This document shows, one piece after another, positions 16,834 through 25,823 of a stretch of DNA of 64,000 nucleotides; position 1 is the stretch's first letter; each line of letters begins with the position of its first letter. Source of the stretch: Sarcina sp. DSM 11001 (lineage in GTDB: Bacteria; Bacillota; Clostridia; Lachnospirales; Lachnospiraceae). The translations under genes and the position numbers were made by a program. The DNA lies in assembly GCF_900101015.1 (NCBI RefSeq), contig NZ_FNFZ01000017.1, forward strand, positions 41,478 through 105,477, given 5' to 3'. The notes under the pieces were generated by a model. The model searched no databases, was not told the origin of the DNA, and was given only the letters and a program-made list of their open reading frames with translations.

Positions 16834-18228
16834 TTATCCTTCCTCTACCACCTGGAAGATGTAGAATTTCAGATAATAGGATTCCTCCGAAGCCCACAGG
16901 ATGGGGTGGTCGGGCGCCTGGGTGCCGAAATAGACCTGGCGGAGGCGCTTGTGGGCATCCCTGGCCGCCCGGGCAATGGTGTCCCGGAACAGGTCAGGAT
17001 CCATAAAATGAGAGCAGGAGCAGGTGGCGAGGAAACCTCCATCCTTCACCAGTCTGAGTCCCCTCTGGTTGATCTCCCGGTATCCCCGGACGGCGGCCTT
17101 GATGGAATTACGCGATTTTGTGAAGGCTGGCGGGTCCAGGATAACCACGTCAAACTGCTCTTCCTTTCTGTGGAGCTCAGGGAGCAGTTCGAAAATATCG
17201 GCGCAGAGGTATCTCAGACGGGTTCCCTCGCTGCTGATCAGCCAACCGCTTTCCTCCGATGATTCTTTTTCAGAGGGATCAGATTCAGAGGAAACAGATT
17301 CAGAGGAAACAGATCCAGTGGAAACGGATCCTGATGGGACAGATTCCGGGGCAAAGCCGTTGAGCTTCGCGTTTTCCGCGGCCTGCTCAATGGCGAGTTC
17401 CGAAGCGTCGACGCTTGTCACCTCGGCAGCCCCCGCCAGCGCCGCGTTCAGTCCGAAGGAGCCGGTATGTGTAAAACAGTCCAGGACCCTGGCGCCGGGG
17501 CAGAGCCGTGCCACTGCGCGCCGGTTTTCTTTCTGGTCGAGAAAGAAGCCGGTCTTCTGCCCGTTTTCTACATCCACAATATAACGGACTCCGTTTTCCG
17601 TGATCTGCACCATGGTATCAAAGGAACCGCCGATGAATCCCTTGAAGCGGGGAAGCCCCTCTTTCTCTCGGACCTTTGCGTCGCTCCGCTCATAGATACC
17701 CCGGATCCGGATCCCGTCCTCTGCCAGAATATCTGTGAGCGCCTTAAGGATCAGGGGCTTTAACCGGTCAATTCCAAGCGCAAGGGATTCCACGACCAGG
17801 ACATCCTCGTATTTGTCGACTGTCAGACCGGGCAGAAAGTCCGCCTCTCCAAAGATGACCCGGCAGGAAGAAGTGTCGATGACTTTTTTGCGATATTCCC
17901 AGGCGGCCCGCACCCTCTTTTTCAGGAAGGAGGGCGTGACCTCCGGTTCTTCTCTGCGGCTGAGCATCCGGATACAGATCCGGGACTTGCGGTTGACAAA
18001 ACCCCATCCCAGAAAATACCCGTCAAAATCCCTTACGGCAAGAATATCGCCATCCTCGAAGTCTCCTTCGAAGCGGTCGATCTCATTGTCGTAGATCCAG
18101 AGACCGCCGGCCTTCAGGCTGCGCGCACCGCCCTTTTTTACATCGGCGGCTGCGCCGCTGCACAGGCTGTGATCCAGTAAAAAAGCTTCCTCAATTGCTT
18201 CCTCAGTTAATATATTATCTGTTTTCAT
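16834..18228 (-). CDS. SAM-dependent rRNA large-subunit methyltransferase, RlmI type
   Basis: 464 aa. It has an N-terminal PUA-like RNA-binding domain (GGLWIYDNEIDRFEGDFEDGD near residue 40), a central RlmI-type domain (KTGFFLDQKENR), a SAM-binding motif (VLDCFTHTGSFGLNAALAG) and the catalytic block VILDPPAFTKSRNS. The family methylates C5 of a cytosine in 23S rRNA. Between residues about 290 and 330 it carries a Ser/Glu-rich low-complexity insertion built from SVSSES-like repeats, between two strands of the SAM domain, which is absent from typical members. The SD upstream of the start is weak. Its last codons are duplicated at 15780-15815. Confidence 0.88.
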   Translation of the reverse strand: MKTDNILTEEAIEEAFLLDHSLCSGAAADVKKGGARSLKAGGLWIYDNEIDRFEGDFEDGDILAVRDFDGYFLGWGFVNRKSRICIRMLSRREEPEVTPSFLKKRVRAAWEYRKKVIDTSSCRVIFGEADFLPGLTVDKYEDVLVVESLALGIDRLKPLILKALTDILAEDGIRIRGIYERSDAKVREKEGLPRFKGFIGGSFDTMVQITENGVRYIVDVENGQKTGFFLDQKENRRAVARLCPGARVLDCFTHTGSFGLNAALAGAAEVTSVDASELAIEQAAENAKLNGFAPESVPSGSVSTGSVSSESVSSESDPSEKESSEESGWLISSEGTRLRYLCADIFELLPELHRKEEQFDVVILDPPAFTKSRNSIKAAVRGYREINQRGLRLVKDGGFLATCSCSHFMDPDLFRDTIARAARDAHKRLRQVYFGTQAPDHPILWASEESYYLKFYIFQVVEEG

Positions 18229-18263
18229 TTCGCAGTCTTATGTCCCTTCTTCATTCTGTTTTT

Positions 18264-18322
18264 ATTCTTCATCGCGTAATACCCGTGTGTTCAGATATGG
18301 GATACACGCGCAAAAAAGGAAA
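18264..18322. repeat. Dispersed hairpin repeat, copy 1
   Basis: About 57 bp also found at 41862-41918: TTCTTCATCGCG-AATACCC, a hairpin (CCCGTGT / ATATGGG around GTTCAG), then AAAAAAGGAAA. The stem bases differ between the copies while pairing is kept. Resembles the palindromic ends of IS200/IS605 elements, though no transposase is present. Confidence 0.65.
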
Positions 18323-18335
18323 CCCGCGCGCGGCG

Positions 18336-18357
18336 CAAGACTCGTGAGCGAGTCTTG
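18336..18357 (-). terminator. Hairpin after the Fe-S protein gene
   Basis: CAAGACTCG-TGAG-CGAGTCTTG, a perfect 9-bp stem. On the minus strand it lies 53 bp beyond the stop of the Fe-S gene and is followed, after a GC stretch, by TTTCCTTTTTTG. Likely the end of that transcript. Confidence 0.55.
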
Positions 18358-18409
18358 AATCTGTTGATAATATACCGCATTGATTTTCCCTGTGACAAAT
18401 CCTCGGGGA

Positions 18410-19696
18410 TTACGCTTTTTTCTGCGCGGCCAGGAGGTGGTCCAGATACACGGATTTAAACTGTCTGCTGGCCATGGCCTGTTTCAGGGGCGGGAGCCTG
18501 AGTATGGTGCCGAATACAGCTGCCATAGCCCTGTGATTGGCGAAGGCCTGATTGTCAAAGACCAGGTTCTGCAGGGTGCCCTTTTCGATGGCCTGCAGGA
18601 CAAAACGGTGGGTGCTGTTGACGGGGGTGATGACCTCTACGGGGCGGCGCTGCAGGGTGATGGCTTTCTTCGGGCAGTTTCGGGCGCAGACACCACAGCC
18701 CAGGCAGATGGATTCGTCAATCACCGGTTTTTTCTTATCCACGGAAGCCTCCCTTTCCTGCATGGAGATGGCCAGGATCGGGCAGACCTTTTCGCACTTT
18801 CCGCAGGAGACGCATTCGTCCGGGTTTATCTTTGGCAGGTAGTTGGTGGTCGCGATCGGCTGCATGGGGGCAAATCTCCGCACAGCCTCAAGGGCTTCGC
18901 AGCAGCATCCGCAGCAGTTGCACATGAAGGCGGGGCGCTCGCGCACGTTTTCCCCCATCTGGACGAGGTTATAGCCGTAGGACATCTCCAGGATCTCCAG
19001 GGCCTCCGATTTGTCGATCGGCCGTGTGTATCCGCCGTGTTCGGCCAGGGAGCGTGCCACGTTGCCGAAGGTCAGGCAGGTCTCCATGGGGGCATTGAGC
19101 TTGCAGGGAATGCCCAGATGATAGTTCTTGTGCCGGCAGAAGCAGGTCCCGACCCCGATGAAATCCGCGTCTTCTATGATGTGGGTGGCCCGCTCGTAGT
19201 CCAGGATGTGGTTGGTCTTTTCCGTCATGAGGACCGGTTCGTTGACGAAGACCCGGCCCAGTTTAGTATCCATCCCGAGGAAGAGCTCCTTGATAAAATC
19301 CTCTTCAACATTGATGTACTGGTAAAAAAGCTCGCTCAGGTATTTCTGGTCGATATCTCCCCGGGTGCGCATGAGAGAGAATTCAAAAAAGCCGATCATG
19401 GGGGGAGGCAGGACAAATTTGCGGATCCCCCGGTCATAGGAGTCGACCAGCAGACCTTTTTCGCAGAGATGATCCAGCAGCTTTTCCGCCTTTGCCTCCG
19501 TCGTGCCCCACAGCCGGGCTGCCTTTTTCAGGGTAAAAGGACGGATGGGGAGCTTTGCCACCCATTTTGCCTCTTTTTCGGTAAAAAGCACGCGCAGTAT
19601 TTTTGTGAGTGTTTCCGAAGGAGCCGCGCCCTGGGTAAACCAGTTGATCCTGTCTTCCAGATTCCGGTAAGCGTCTCTTGATGTCAGATGTCCCAT
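18410..19696 (-). CDS. 4Fe-4S protein with N-terminal winged-helix-like region
   Basis: 428 aa. The first 110 residues look like a helix-turn-helix fold (FTLKKAARLWGTTEAKAEKLLDHL). A middle part has two more Cys groups, CFCRHKN...C near residue 190 and CNCCGCCC near residue 262. Two classic ferredoxin motifs follow: CVSCGKCEKVCP and CLGCGVCARNCP. The protein therefore can hold two 4Fe-4S clusters and probably further metal. Similar 4Fe-4S dicluster proteins occur widely in anaerobes without a defined reaction. Possible roles are a redox-sensing regulator or an electron-transfer module. No partner oxidoreductase is adjacent. Confidence 0.78.
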   Translation of the reverse strand: MGHLTSRDAYRNLEDRINWFTQGAAPSETLTKILRVLFTEKEAKWVAKLPIRPFTLKKAARLWGTTEAKAEKLLDHLCEKGLLVDSYDRGIRKFVLPPPMIGFFEFSLMRTRGDIDQKYLSELFYQYINVEEDFIKELFLGMDTKLGRVFVNEPVLMTEKTNHILDYERATHIIEDADFIGVGTCFCRHKNYHLGIPCKLNAPMETCLTFGNVARSLAEHGGYTRPIDKSEALEILEMSYGYNLVQMGENVRERPAFMCNCCGCCCEALEAVRRFAPMQPIATTNYLPKINPDECVSCGKCEKVCPILAISMQEREASVDKKKPVIDESICLGCGVCARNCPKKAITLQRRPVEVITPVNSTHRFVLQAIEKGTLQNLVFDNQAFANHRAMAAVFGTILRLPPLKQAMASRQFKSVYLDHLLAAQKKA

Positions 19697-19761
19697 TTTT
19701 TCGTTATTTTCCCTCTGTGTTCATGATGAAAATCTGTGCTTGTAATGAAAAGCAGTGCTCA

Positions 19762-22700
19762 TTACCCGGGCAGCATGGGCTGGTCCGCCAGGAGCTCAAG
19801 CAGCTCTTCCCGGCTGAGGGAAGAAGCCGTCACGCTCTCCGAAGACAGGATGTCTTCGGCCAGAGCGCGTTTCTGCCTCTGCAGTTCCATGATCCTTTCT
19901 TCGATGGAACCCTTGAGGATGAGTTGGTAGACAGTCACTACTTTTGTCTGGCCGATGCGGTGGGCACGGTCTGTCGCCTGGTTCTGCACGGCCACGTTCC
20001 ACCAGGGATCGTAATGGATGACGACGTCCGCGCCGGTCAGGTTGAGACCGGTGCCGCCGGCCTTGAGTGAGATCAGGAATACCGGGGTCCTGTCCGCGTT
20101 GAAAGCCCGGACCCTCTCGATCCTGGCTTCTTTGGGTGTGGAGCCCGTGATCTCATAATAGGGGATCTTCTCTTTGTCCAGTTCGACCTTGAGAAGGTCA
20201 AGCATCTTTGTGAACTGGGAGAAGATCAGTGCCTTGTGCTCACCGCTCACGACGCTTCGCACAAGCTCCATGCACATCTCTTTCTTGACGGAATCCCCCC
20301 TGTAATTTTCATACAGGAGCGCGGGGTCGCAGCAGATCTGCCGGATCCTGGTGAGCTCCGCGAGGATCTCGATCCTGCTGTGACGAAGCTCTTCCTCGGA
20401 TTTTCTGCGGAGGTCTTCGCGCATTTTGACCACCTGGGCGTCGTAGAGCTTCTGCTGCTCGCTTTTTTTGCCGAATCCCGCGTAGTGGACCTCTTCGAGC
20501 TTGTCCGGAAGATCTTTGAGAACTTCCGATTTGGATCTTCTCAGGACAAAGGGACCGACCATTCTGCGGAGTCTCTCCATCCTTTCTTCATCCTGATTTT
20601 TGACGATAGCAGTCTCAAATTCCTCGCGGAAGGTGCTGTAGTCGTACAGAAATCCCGGCATGATGAAGTCAAATATACTCCAGAGCTCGCTCAGACGGTT
20701 CTCGATCGGTGTGCCGGTCAGTGCGAACCGCGTCTTTGCCTGGATGAGCTTGACGCACTTTGCGGCATCCGTCCGGTGGTTCTTGATGTACTGGGCTTCG
20801 TCGATAAATTCGTAGCGGAAGGACCGCCCCTCGTACTCGGCAATGTCCCTCTTTAAGAGATCATAGGAGGTCACCAGGACGTCATATTGACTGTACTGTC
20901 CGATCAATTCCTGCCGCTCCGTCTGGGTTCCGGCGACCACCAGAACCTGCAGCGCAGGGGCAAACCTGTGAAGTTCTTCCTCCCAGTTGTAGATCAGCGA
21001 CGCCGGGCACACGACCAGCGATGTCCCGGGTTTTTCCTCCGGGTCGATCTCATCGTGGTCGGACAAAAGGACTGCTATGGCCTGCAGGGTTTTGCCCAGT
21101 CCCATGTCGTCTGCCAGGATGCCTCCGAATCCGTAGGCGTCGAGTACGCGCATCCACCGGTATCCGACGACCTGGTATTTGCGCAGGACATCCCGGAGTT
21201 TTGCGGGCACATCGAAATCAGCGTCGGAGATCGTTTTGAATTCCTTGATCAGCTTCTTAAAACGGCTGTCGCGCTCCGCGTAGACGTCCTCCATGGACTC
21301 CATCATCTTGTCGATATAGAGCGACCGGAAAGCCGGGATGTGCATCCGGCCGGAGAGCAGTTCCTTTGGTGACACCTGCAGCGTGTCCATGAGCTCGATC
21401 AGCCGGCGCAGTTCCTCATTCTCCTCCAGGCGCAGGAAATCCCCGTTCTTTAAACGGATGTAGCGCTGAGAGAGTCTGTAGCCGCTGACGGCAGCCAGGA
21501 TCTCGTCCGGGCTCAGATCATTGGAGGTCAGCTCCACGCTGAGCAGGCCCTCCGAGAGGGAGATCCCCGCGTGGAAGGGAATGCGGCGCCGGACCTTGAG
21601 GCGCATGAAACGATCCGTCGCCCTGACCTCGCTCATGGCCATGAGTCTGGAGAGGCCGGTGTCAAGAAACTCAAACAGGGCTTCATCCCCGCGCGGTGTC
21701 AAAAAGATCTTCGCTGCGGCGTCTTTTTCCGGCATACAGATGGAGAGAAAATCCATCAGGGCGGTTTCCGCCTCGGTATCGCGGTAATGTTCCGCTTCCG
21801 CCGTCCGGTGTTTCCACCTGTCGCTGTCAAAGGGACTGTGGCATTTTTCTCCATAGTAGACAAAAGGTTCGCACAGTACGGCCTCCTGGTCGACATCCAG
21901 GAAGCAGATGAATTCCGGCTCTACCGGAATGTATTTCTGGATCAGCTCCGGCCGGATCTCTAGGATTTCCGCCGCTTCCCTGAGCTGCGGCAGAGCTTTC
22001 CGGTAGAAATCCGCAAGGGATGATCTCCCGATGTAGAGATCGATCCTTCCATCGCGCGAGGAGGCGTCGATCAGGGGACGAAGTTTCAGAATGCCTTCCC
22101 TGTGCGTACGCAGAAGCAGGGCGTTGCTTTCATGTATTTCAAGACAATAATAGTTTTCCGCGCCGGGGATCATCCCGGGGATTTCTCCATAGAGCCTGAC
22201 GCCGTCAAAGATATCCCCATTCCCTGCAAGGACTGGCTCCAGCGTAAGACGGGGAGAAACGACTCCTTCAGGAGACACTTCCACCATATATTTTTTACTG
22301 CTGCTTCTTCCTCCCGATGAAAAGTCGATCGACTTTTGTGTCATTTCTATTTTGGCATTTTGTTCCAGCGCGGTATCAAAAAAGGAATCCAGGATACTGC
22401 CGAACAGAGGGATCTGATCCATCAGCTGCACCCATCCGGTGTTTTTTTCATAATAATAAATAGTCGAATCGTGACTGTCGGTATCGCCTGTGAAAGCCCG
22501 CAGTACGTCGGCCGCCCGCTCCATGAACTGCATCCAGGAGAGCCCCCGGGCATCCAGGAGTTCCCGGCCGAACTGGAAGACCGTGTTTTTGCCGTACTGT
22601 CTGCTCTGGTGATCCCTGACATCGTTGAGGAACTGGAGGATATCCTTGATCTTGTAAAGACGGGAGGAACCTACCTGAAACTGGACCGACCAGTTTCCTG

Positions 22701-23982
22701 TTCTGCCTTCGACCAGTTTTGGCTGTACCGTCAGGATCTCTCCCCGGGTGCCGGCAGTTGCCGGCGCATAGCCGCGGCAGGCCTCCAGCAGCTTCTTGGC
22801 CCTTTGGTCAGTGATATCGCCGACCGAGTGCTCACGCATATAATCCGCTGCGATGATGAAGGCGGCTGTCTCGTGTGTGCTCAGAATATGTCCGGCAGTA
22901 TTGTTTTTGGTGTACTTACGTGAAAAACTGCATTCCCAGCACGAACAGTCGGACTGCAGAAGGCTTTTGCGGTCAAAGATCTGTTCCACCCGCCAGCGCC
23001 TGCTCCTGCTGTTCTGCACAAACATGGCCTGCAGGCTCCTCTGCTCCGCGTCAGAGCCACCGTTCTTTTTTATCCTCCCGATGTCGGCAGGACGGACAAA
23101 CATACTCCCGAAAGAAATCTCCGTATTTGCGATATCCCCGCCTGAAAGGAATCGTCTGGCTTCTTCGATCTGTTTCCTGCTCAGCCTGAGCCCTTTCTCA
23201 ATGGCATCTACGTCAAAATAGTGGTATTCCTCCAGTGCGGCGCCTGAAGAATCCTCGCCGTTCTCACCGCTTCTTTCCCGCTGATCCTGAAGCCGCAGCG
23301 CAGTCAGTCGGGTGAGAGCTTCCCTGCGGCTGGAAGCAGGGGACAGACTGTCCCCGTCCTTTTTTGCGTTTTTGCCCGCACTGCTCTTTTTTCTGCCGTC
23401 ACTGCCTGTAGTTCCGGCATTCCCGCTGCCGGAGGCTGCAGTTCCGGCTTTCGTGCCGGCGCTGCCGGCGGATGCGGCATTCCCGCTGCCGGAGGCCGCA
23501 GTTCCGTTTTTCCCGCTGTCGCGGCCTGCAGTTCCGGCATTCCCGCCTCCGCTGCCTGCGGCTTTGGACTCGATATTTCTGTTGTTATCGGCGCCGCTTC
23601 CGCTCTGCTTTCCGGAGCCTCCCTTTCCCTTTTTGCGGGCAGGTGCTTTGATTTCGCTTTCCTGCCCGATTCCCAGAAAGTCCTCATATTCAGGAGAGAT
23701 GACAGGGGAACAGAGGTACGTATCCTCCAGCAGCAGTAAAGCCGCAGCCATGTGTTTACAGGGCTTCCCTGCAGCGGACTGATCACAGTTGCACTCCATA
23801 TAACTGATTACAAACGGATCGTCATTCTCATAGATTCTGACTCTGTAATTGCGGCTCCCGCGTACGACCACGGAGAAACCGTAATCTTCTTCTGACAGCT
23901 TCTTGGCCTTTCCCTGCTTAAAATACTGTGTTCCTTCGCTGATCAATTCATCTGAAAATATTGTTTTCCAGGCTCTTGGCAT
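19762..23982 (-). CDS. SWIM-domain SNF2-family helicase
   Basis: 1406 aa. An N-terminal SWIM zinc finger (CNCD ... CKHMAAALLLLE, residues about 68-88) is followed by a Gly/Ser/Ala/Asn low-complexity stretch at about 140-215. The SNF2 ATPase occupies the last 500 residues: DDMGLGKTLQ (motif I), VTSYDLLKRD (Ia), DEAQ (II), LTGTPIENRLSELWS (III), then the helicase C block ending in QATDRAHRIGQ (VI). It is a DNA-translocating ATPase of the bacterial Snf2/HepA-like class. Its biological target is unknown. The ribosome site AGAAGGA lies in a four-copy 18-bp repeat just upstream. Confidence 0.9.
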   Translation of the reverse strand: MPRAWKTIFSDELISEGTQYFKQGKAKKLSEEDYGFSVVVRGSRNYRVRIYENDDPFVISYMECNCDQSAAGKPCKHMAAALLLLEDTYLCSPVISPEYEDFLGIGQESEIKAPARKKGKGGSGKQSGSGADNNRNIESKAAGSGGGNAGTAGRDSGKNGTAASGSGNAASAGSAGTKAGTAASGSGNAGTTGSDGRKKSSAGKNAKKDGDSLSPASSRREALTRLTALRLQDQRERSGENGEDSSGAALEEYHYFDVDAIEKGLRLSRKQIEEARRFLSGGDIANTEISFGSMFVRPADIGRIKKNGGSDAEQRSLQAMFVQNSRSRRWRVEQIFDRKSLLQSDCSCWECSFSRKYTKNNTAGHILSTHETAAFIIAADYMREHSVGDITDQRAKKLLEACRGYAPATAGTRGEILTVQPKLVEGRTGNWSVQFQVGSSRLYKIKDILQFLNDVRDHQSRQYGKNTVFQFGRELLDARGLSWMQFMERAADVLRAFTGDTDSHDSTIYYYEKNTGWVQLMDQIPLFGSILDSFFDTALEQNAKIEMTQKSIDFSSGGRSSSKKYMVEVSPEGVVSPRLTLEPVLAGNGDIFDGVRLYGEIPGMIPGAENYYCLEIHESNALLLRTHREGILKLRPLIDASSRDGRIDLYIGRSSLADFYRKALPQLREAAEILEIRPELIQKYIPVEPEFICFLDVDQEAVLCEPFVYYGEKCHSPFDSDRWKHRTAEAEHYRDTEAETALMDFLSICMPEKDAAAKIFLTPRGDEALFEFLDTGLSRLMAMSEVRATDRFMRLKVRRRIPFHAGISLSEGLLSVELTSNDLSPDEILAAVSGYRLSQRYIRLKNGDFLRLEENEELRRLIELMDTLQVSPKELLSGRMHIPAFRSLYIDKMMESMEDVYAERDSRFKKLIKEFKTISDADFDVPAKLRDVLRKYQVVGYRWMRVLDAYGFGGILADDMGLGKTLQAIAVLLSDHDEIDPEEKPGTSLVVCPASLIYNWEEELHRFAPALQVLVVAGTQTERQELIGQYSQYDVLVTSYDLLKRDIAEYEGRSFRYEFIDEAQYIKNHRTDAAKCVKLIQAKTRFALTGTPIENRLSELWSIFDFIMPGFLYDYSTFREEFETAIVKNQDEERMERLRRMVGPFVLRRSKSEVLKDLPDKLEEVHYAGFGKKSEQQKLYDAQVVKMREDLRRKSEEELRHSRIEILAELTRIRQICCDPALLYENYRGDSVKKEMCMELVRSVVSGEHKALIFSQFTKMLDLLKVELDKEKIPYYEITGSTPKEARIERVRAFNADRTPVFLISLKAGGTGLNLTGADVVIHYDPWWNVAVQNQATDRAHRIGQTKVVTVYQLILKGSIEERIMELQRQKRALAEDILSSESVTASSLSREELLELLADQPMLPG

Positions 23983-23983
23983 T

Positions 23984-24055
23984 TTCTATGTCCTTCTTAA
24001 ATTCTATGCCCTTCTTAAATTCTATGTCCTTCTTAAATTCTATGTCCTTTTTAAA
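23984..24055 (-). repeat. Four 18-bp repeats, each holding a Shine-Dalgarno-like site
   Basis: TTCTATGTCCTTCTTAAA four times on the plus strand; on the minus strand each copy reads TTTAAGAAGGACATAGAA. The copy next to the SNF2 gene places AGAAGGA 8-9 bp before the ATG. The gap from here to 24398 has AT-rich GATGAAAA-type repeats (24150-24215) and no gene. Confidence 0.88.
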
Positions 24056-24398
24056 AATGGCGGTTCTTATGGTTAAACCTTCATTCGGGCAGTTTTGATT
24101 GCATGCCTGATTATCATAACACAAACAGGCGGTACTGCATAATCATTCTCATGATGAAAATCATGATGAAAAACCTGAAAAAACCTTGATGAAAAACTTG
24201 ATGAAATCCTTTGTGAAAATATGCAGGATACCGGGTCATCTGTTAATTTTCCGATGAGGGAACATGGCAGCTTCAAGGGATGTATATACCTGAAGAATGC
24301 GGGTATCCCCCTCTCTCTGTCTGATGATACTATTGGACTGAAAAACGAACAAAGACAATCTATATTTAGTGAAGGAGAATTCTTTTTTCAAAATGATA

Positions 24399-24407
24399 TG
24401 TTATAAT
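24399..24407 (+). promoter_or_regulatory. Extended -10 promoter of degV
   Basis: TG-T-TATAAT, 120 bp upstream of the chosen start. The -35 is poor (TTCTTT), as usual for extended -10 promoters. Confidence 0.6.
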
Positions 24408-24528
24408 ATCAAAAACTATGTAATGTGATTCGGACGGAACAGAAATGGACAGACCAGATTCGGACGGAACAGAATCGGAAAGAACAGATTTGGACAAAAA
24501 AGAATCGGAAAGAACGGAAAAGGAAAAA

Positions 24529-25386
24529 ATGAGTACAGAAAAAATAGCGGTTATGGTGGATTCCGGCTGCGACATTGCTCCGGAATGTATAGAAAAGTAT
24601 GGTCTGTGGCTTCTGCCGCTGCATATCGACTATCCGGAGAAGGCCTATCTGGATGGAGTTGACATTGACCCGCAGATGGTTTACGACCGGTATCCAAAGG
24701 ACTATCCAAAGACTTCAACGCCCTCTCTTCAGGAGGTGATCGACAAACTCGGCGAGATCGCGGACGCGGGCTTCGACAAGGTCATTGCGGTCTGCATTTC
24801 GAGCGGCCTGAGCGGGACCTGGAACGCGGTCAGGCTCGCCTCTCTCCAGCAGGACAGGGTGGAGGTCTTTGCCTATGACACCAGGAACATCTCGGTGGCT
24901 TCCGGCCTTCTGGGAATCTGGGCTTCCCATAAGGTGTCGCAGGGACTGTCCTTTTCGGAGATCTGCAGGGTGCTTGAAGAAAAGACCTATGCCTCCAAGG
25001 TCATGTTTTACATGGATTCTCTGGAATACTTAAAGCGGGGGGGACGGATCGGGACGGTCACCTCTATGATCGGACAGGCACTTAAGATCAGACCGATCAT
25101 TTCCTGCAACAAACAGGGCATTTACTATACGGTCTCCCTCATCCGCGGCCTCAAAAAAGGCAAACAGAAGCTGCTCAGTGAAATGGTCAAGTTCTGCAAA
25201 GGGCACAAAGTCTGGCTCGGCCTGGGACACGGCGCGGCGGCAGAGGAACTGCAGGTGATGGCAGAAATGGTCATAGAGGAACTTGGCAGCAGCGCCGAGA
25301 TCCTCTACGGCAAACAGATTGCGGCGACCCTGGCGCTCAATACCGGGCCCGGTCTGATTGGGGTGGCGGCGCTTCTGGATCCGTAA
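24529..25386 (+). CDS. DegV-family fatty-acid-binding protein
   Basis: 285 aa from the ATG at 24529, which follows AAAAGG. The frame is open from an earlier ATG at 24445, but that adds 28 residues of repetitive Asp/Glu/Arg/Ser encoded by short DNA repeats, so it is doubted. DegV/FakB blocks: VMVDSGCDI at the start, PKTSTPS near residue 60, SSGLSGTWNA near residue 90 and the C-terminal NTGPGLIGVA. The family binds one fatty acid and in FakAB systems presents it for phosphorylation. No fakA gene is adjacent, so the lipid role is from family knowledge only. Confidence 0.88.
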   Translation: MSTEKIAVMVDSGCDIAPECIEKYGLWLLPLHIDYPEKAYLDGVDIDPQMVYDRYPKDYPKTSTPSLQEVIDKLGEIADAGFDKVIAVCISSGLSGTWNAVRLASLQQDRVEVFAYDTRNISVASGLLGIWASHKVSQGLSFSEICRVLEEKTYASKVMFYMDSLEYLKRGGRIGTVTSMIGQALKIRPIISCNKQGIYYTVSLIRGLKKGKQKLLSEMVKFCKGHKVWLGLGHGAAAEELQVMAEMVIEELGSSAEILYGKQIAATLALNTGPGLIGVAALLDP

Positions 25387-25399
25387 AAACAATATAAGT

Positions 25400-25536
25400 G
25401 CATGGCTCTGCTTCTGCCATGCCGCAATTCGCCATGCCGACAGGTTCGCGAACGCATGGCGTTCGCTCACTGTCGCGGCATTCGCCGTATACATCCGCGA
25501 AAACATCGTTCTGCCTGCATGCGAGCATGCAGGCAG
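25400..25536. other. Structured intergenic region with three hairpins
   Basis: GCATGGC / GCCATGC (25400-25422); a larger fold TGCCGACAG / CTGTCGCGGCA (about 25435-25480) containing GCGAACG / CGTTCGC; and CTGCCTGCATG / GCATGCAGGCAG (25511-25536). The motif GCATGGCT recurs at 25557. All reading frames are open here because of base bias, but no frame has a ribosome site. It may be a terminator cluster, a small RNA or a palindromic mobile element. Confidence 0.5.
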
Positions 25537-25621
25537 TCCTCTGTTTTCACGTCCGTGCATGGCTCATTGCTTCGCACATTGTATACATGTATATTTTTAA
25601 TCGCTTTTTTGCAGTAAAGAA

Positions 25622-25650
25622 TTGAAAAAATAGAATACGGGTCTTATAAT
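25622..25650 (+). promoter_or_regulatory. ilvE promoter
   Basis: TTGAAA, 17 bp, TATAAT (25645-25650). The resulting 5' leader is about 170 nt. It contains no clear T-box or terminator. Confidence 0.85.
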
Positions 25651-25823
25651 AGGAATTCGTAGTATTAATTGGCTGAAGAGCTGACAGCAGGCCGGCAGGA
25701 CTGTGGCGGCTGCAGGACCGGAGAAGAGTATCAGCAAGTAAAAGAATGGGAAGTCCTTTTCGGAACCGGCTCCGGCCATGTGGACAGATGCCCCGGAATG
25801 TTTGAGCGGGAGGAAGAATTAAG

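Noticed and set aside
18380..19681. 433-aa plus-strand ORF opposite the Fe-S protein
   Set aside because: Mirror of a gene with obvious ferredoxin motifs on the minus strand; composition is that of a shadow frame.
24445..24528. Earlier start of DegV adding 28 residues
   Set aside because: The added part is a short-repeat-encoded charged stretch, not part of the DegV fold, and the ATG at 24529 has its own purine-rich site.
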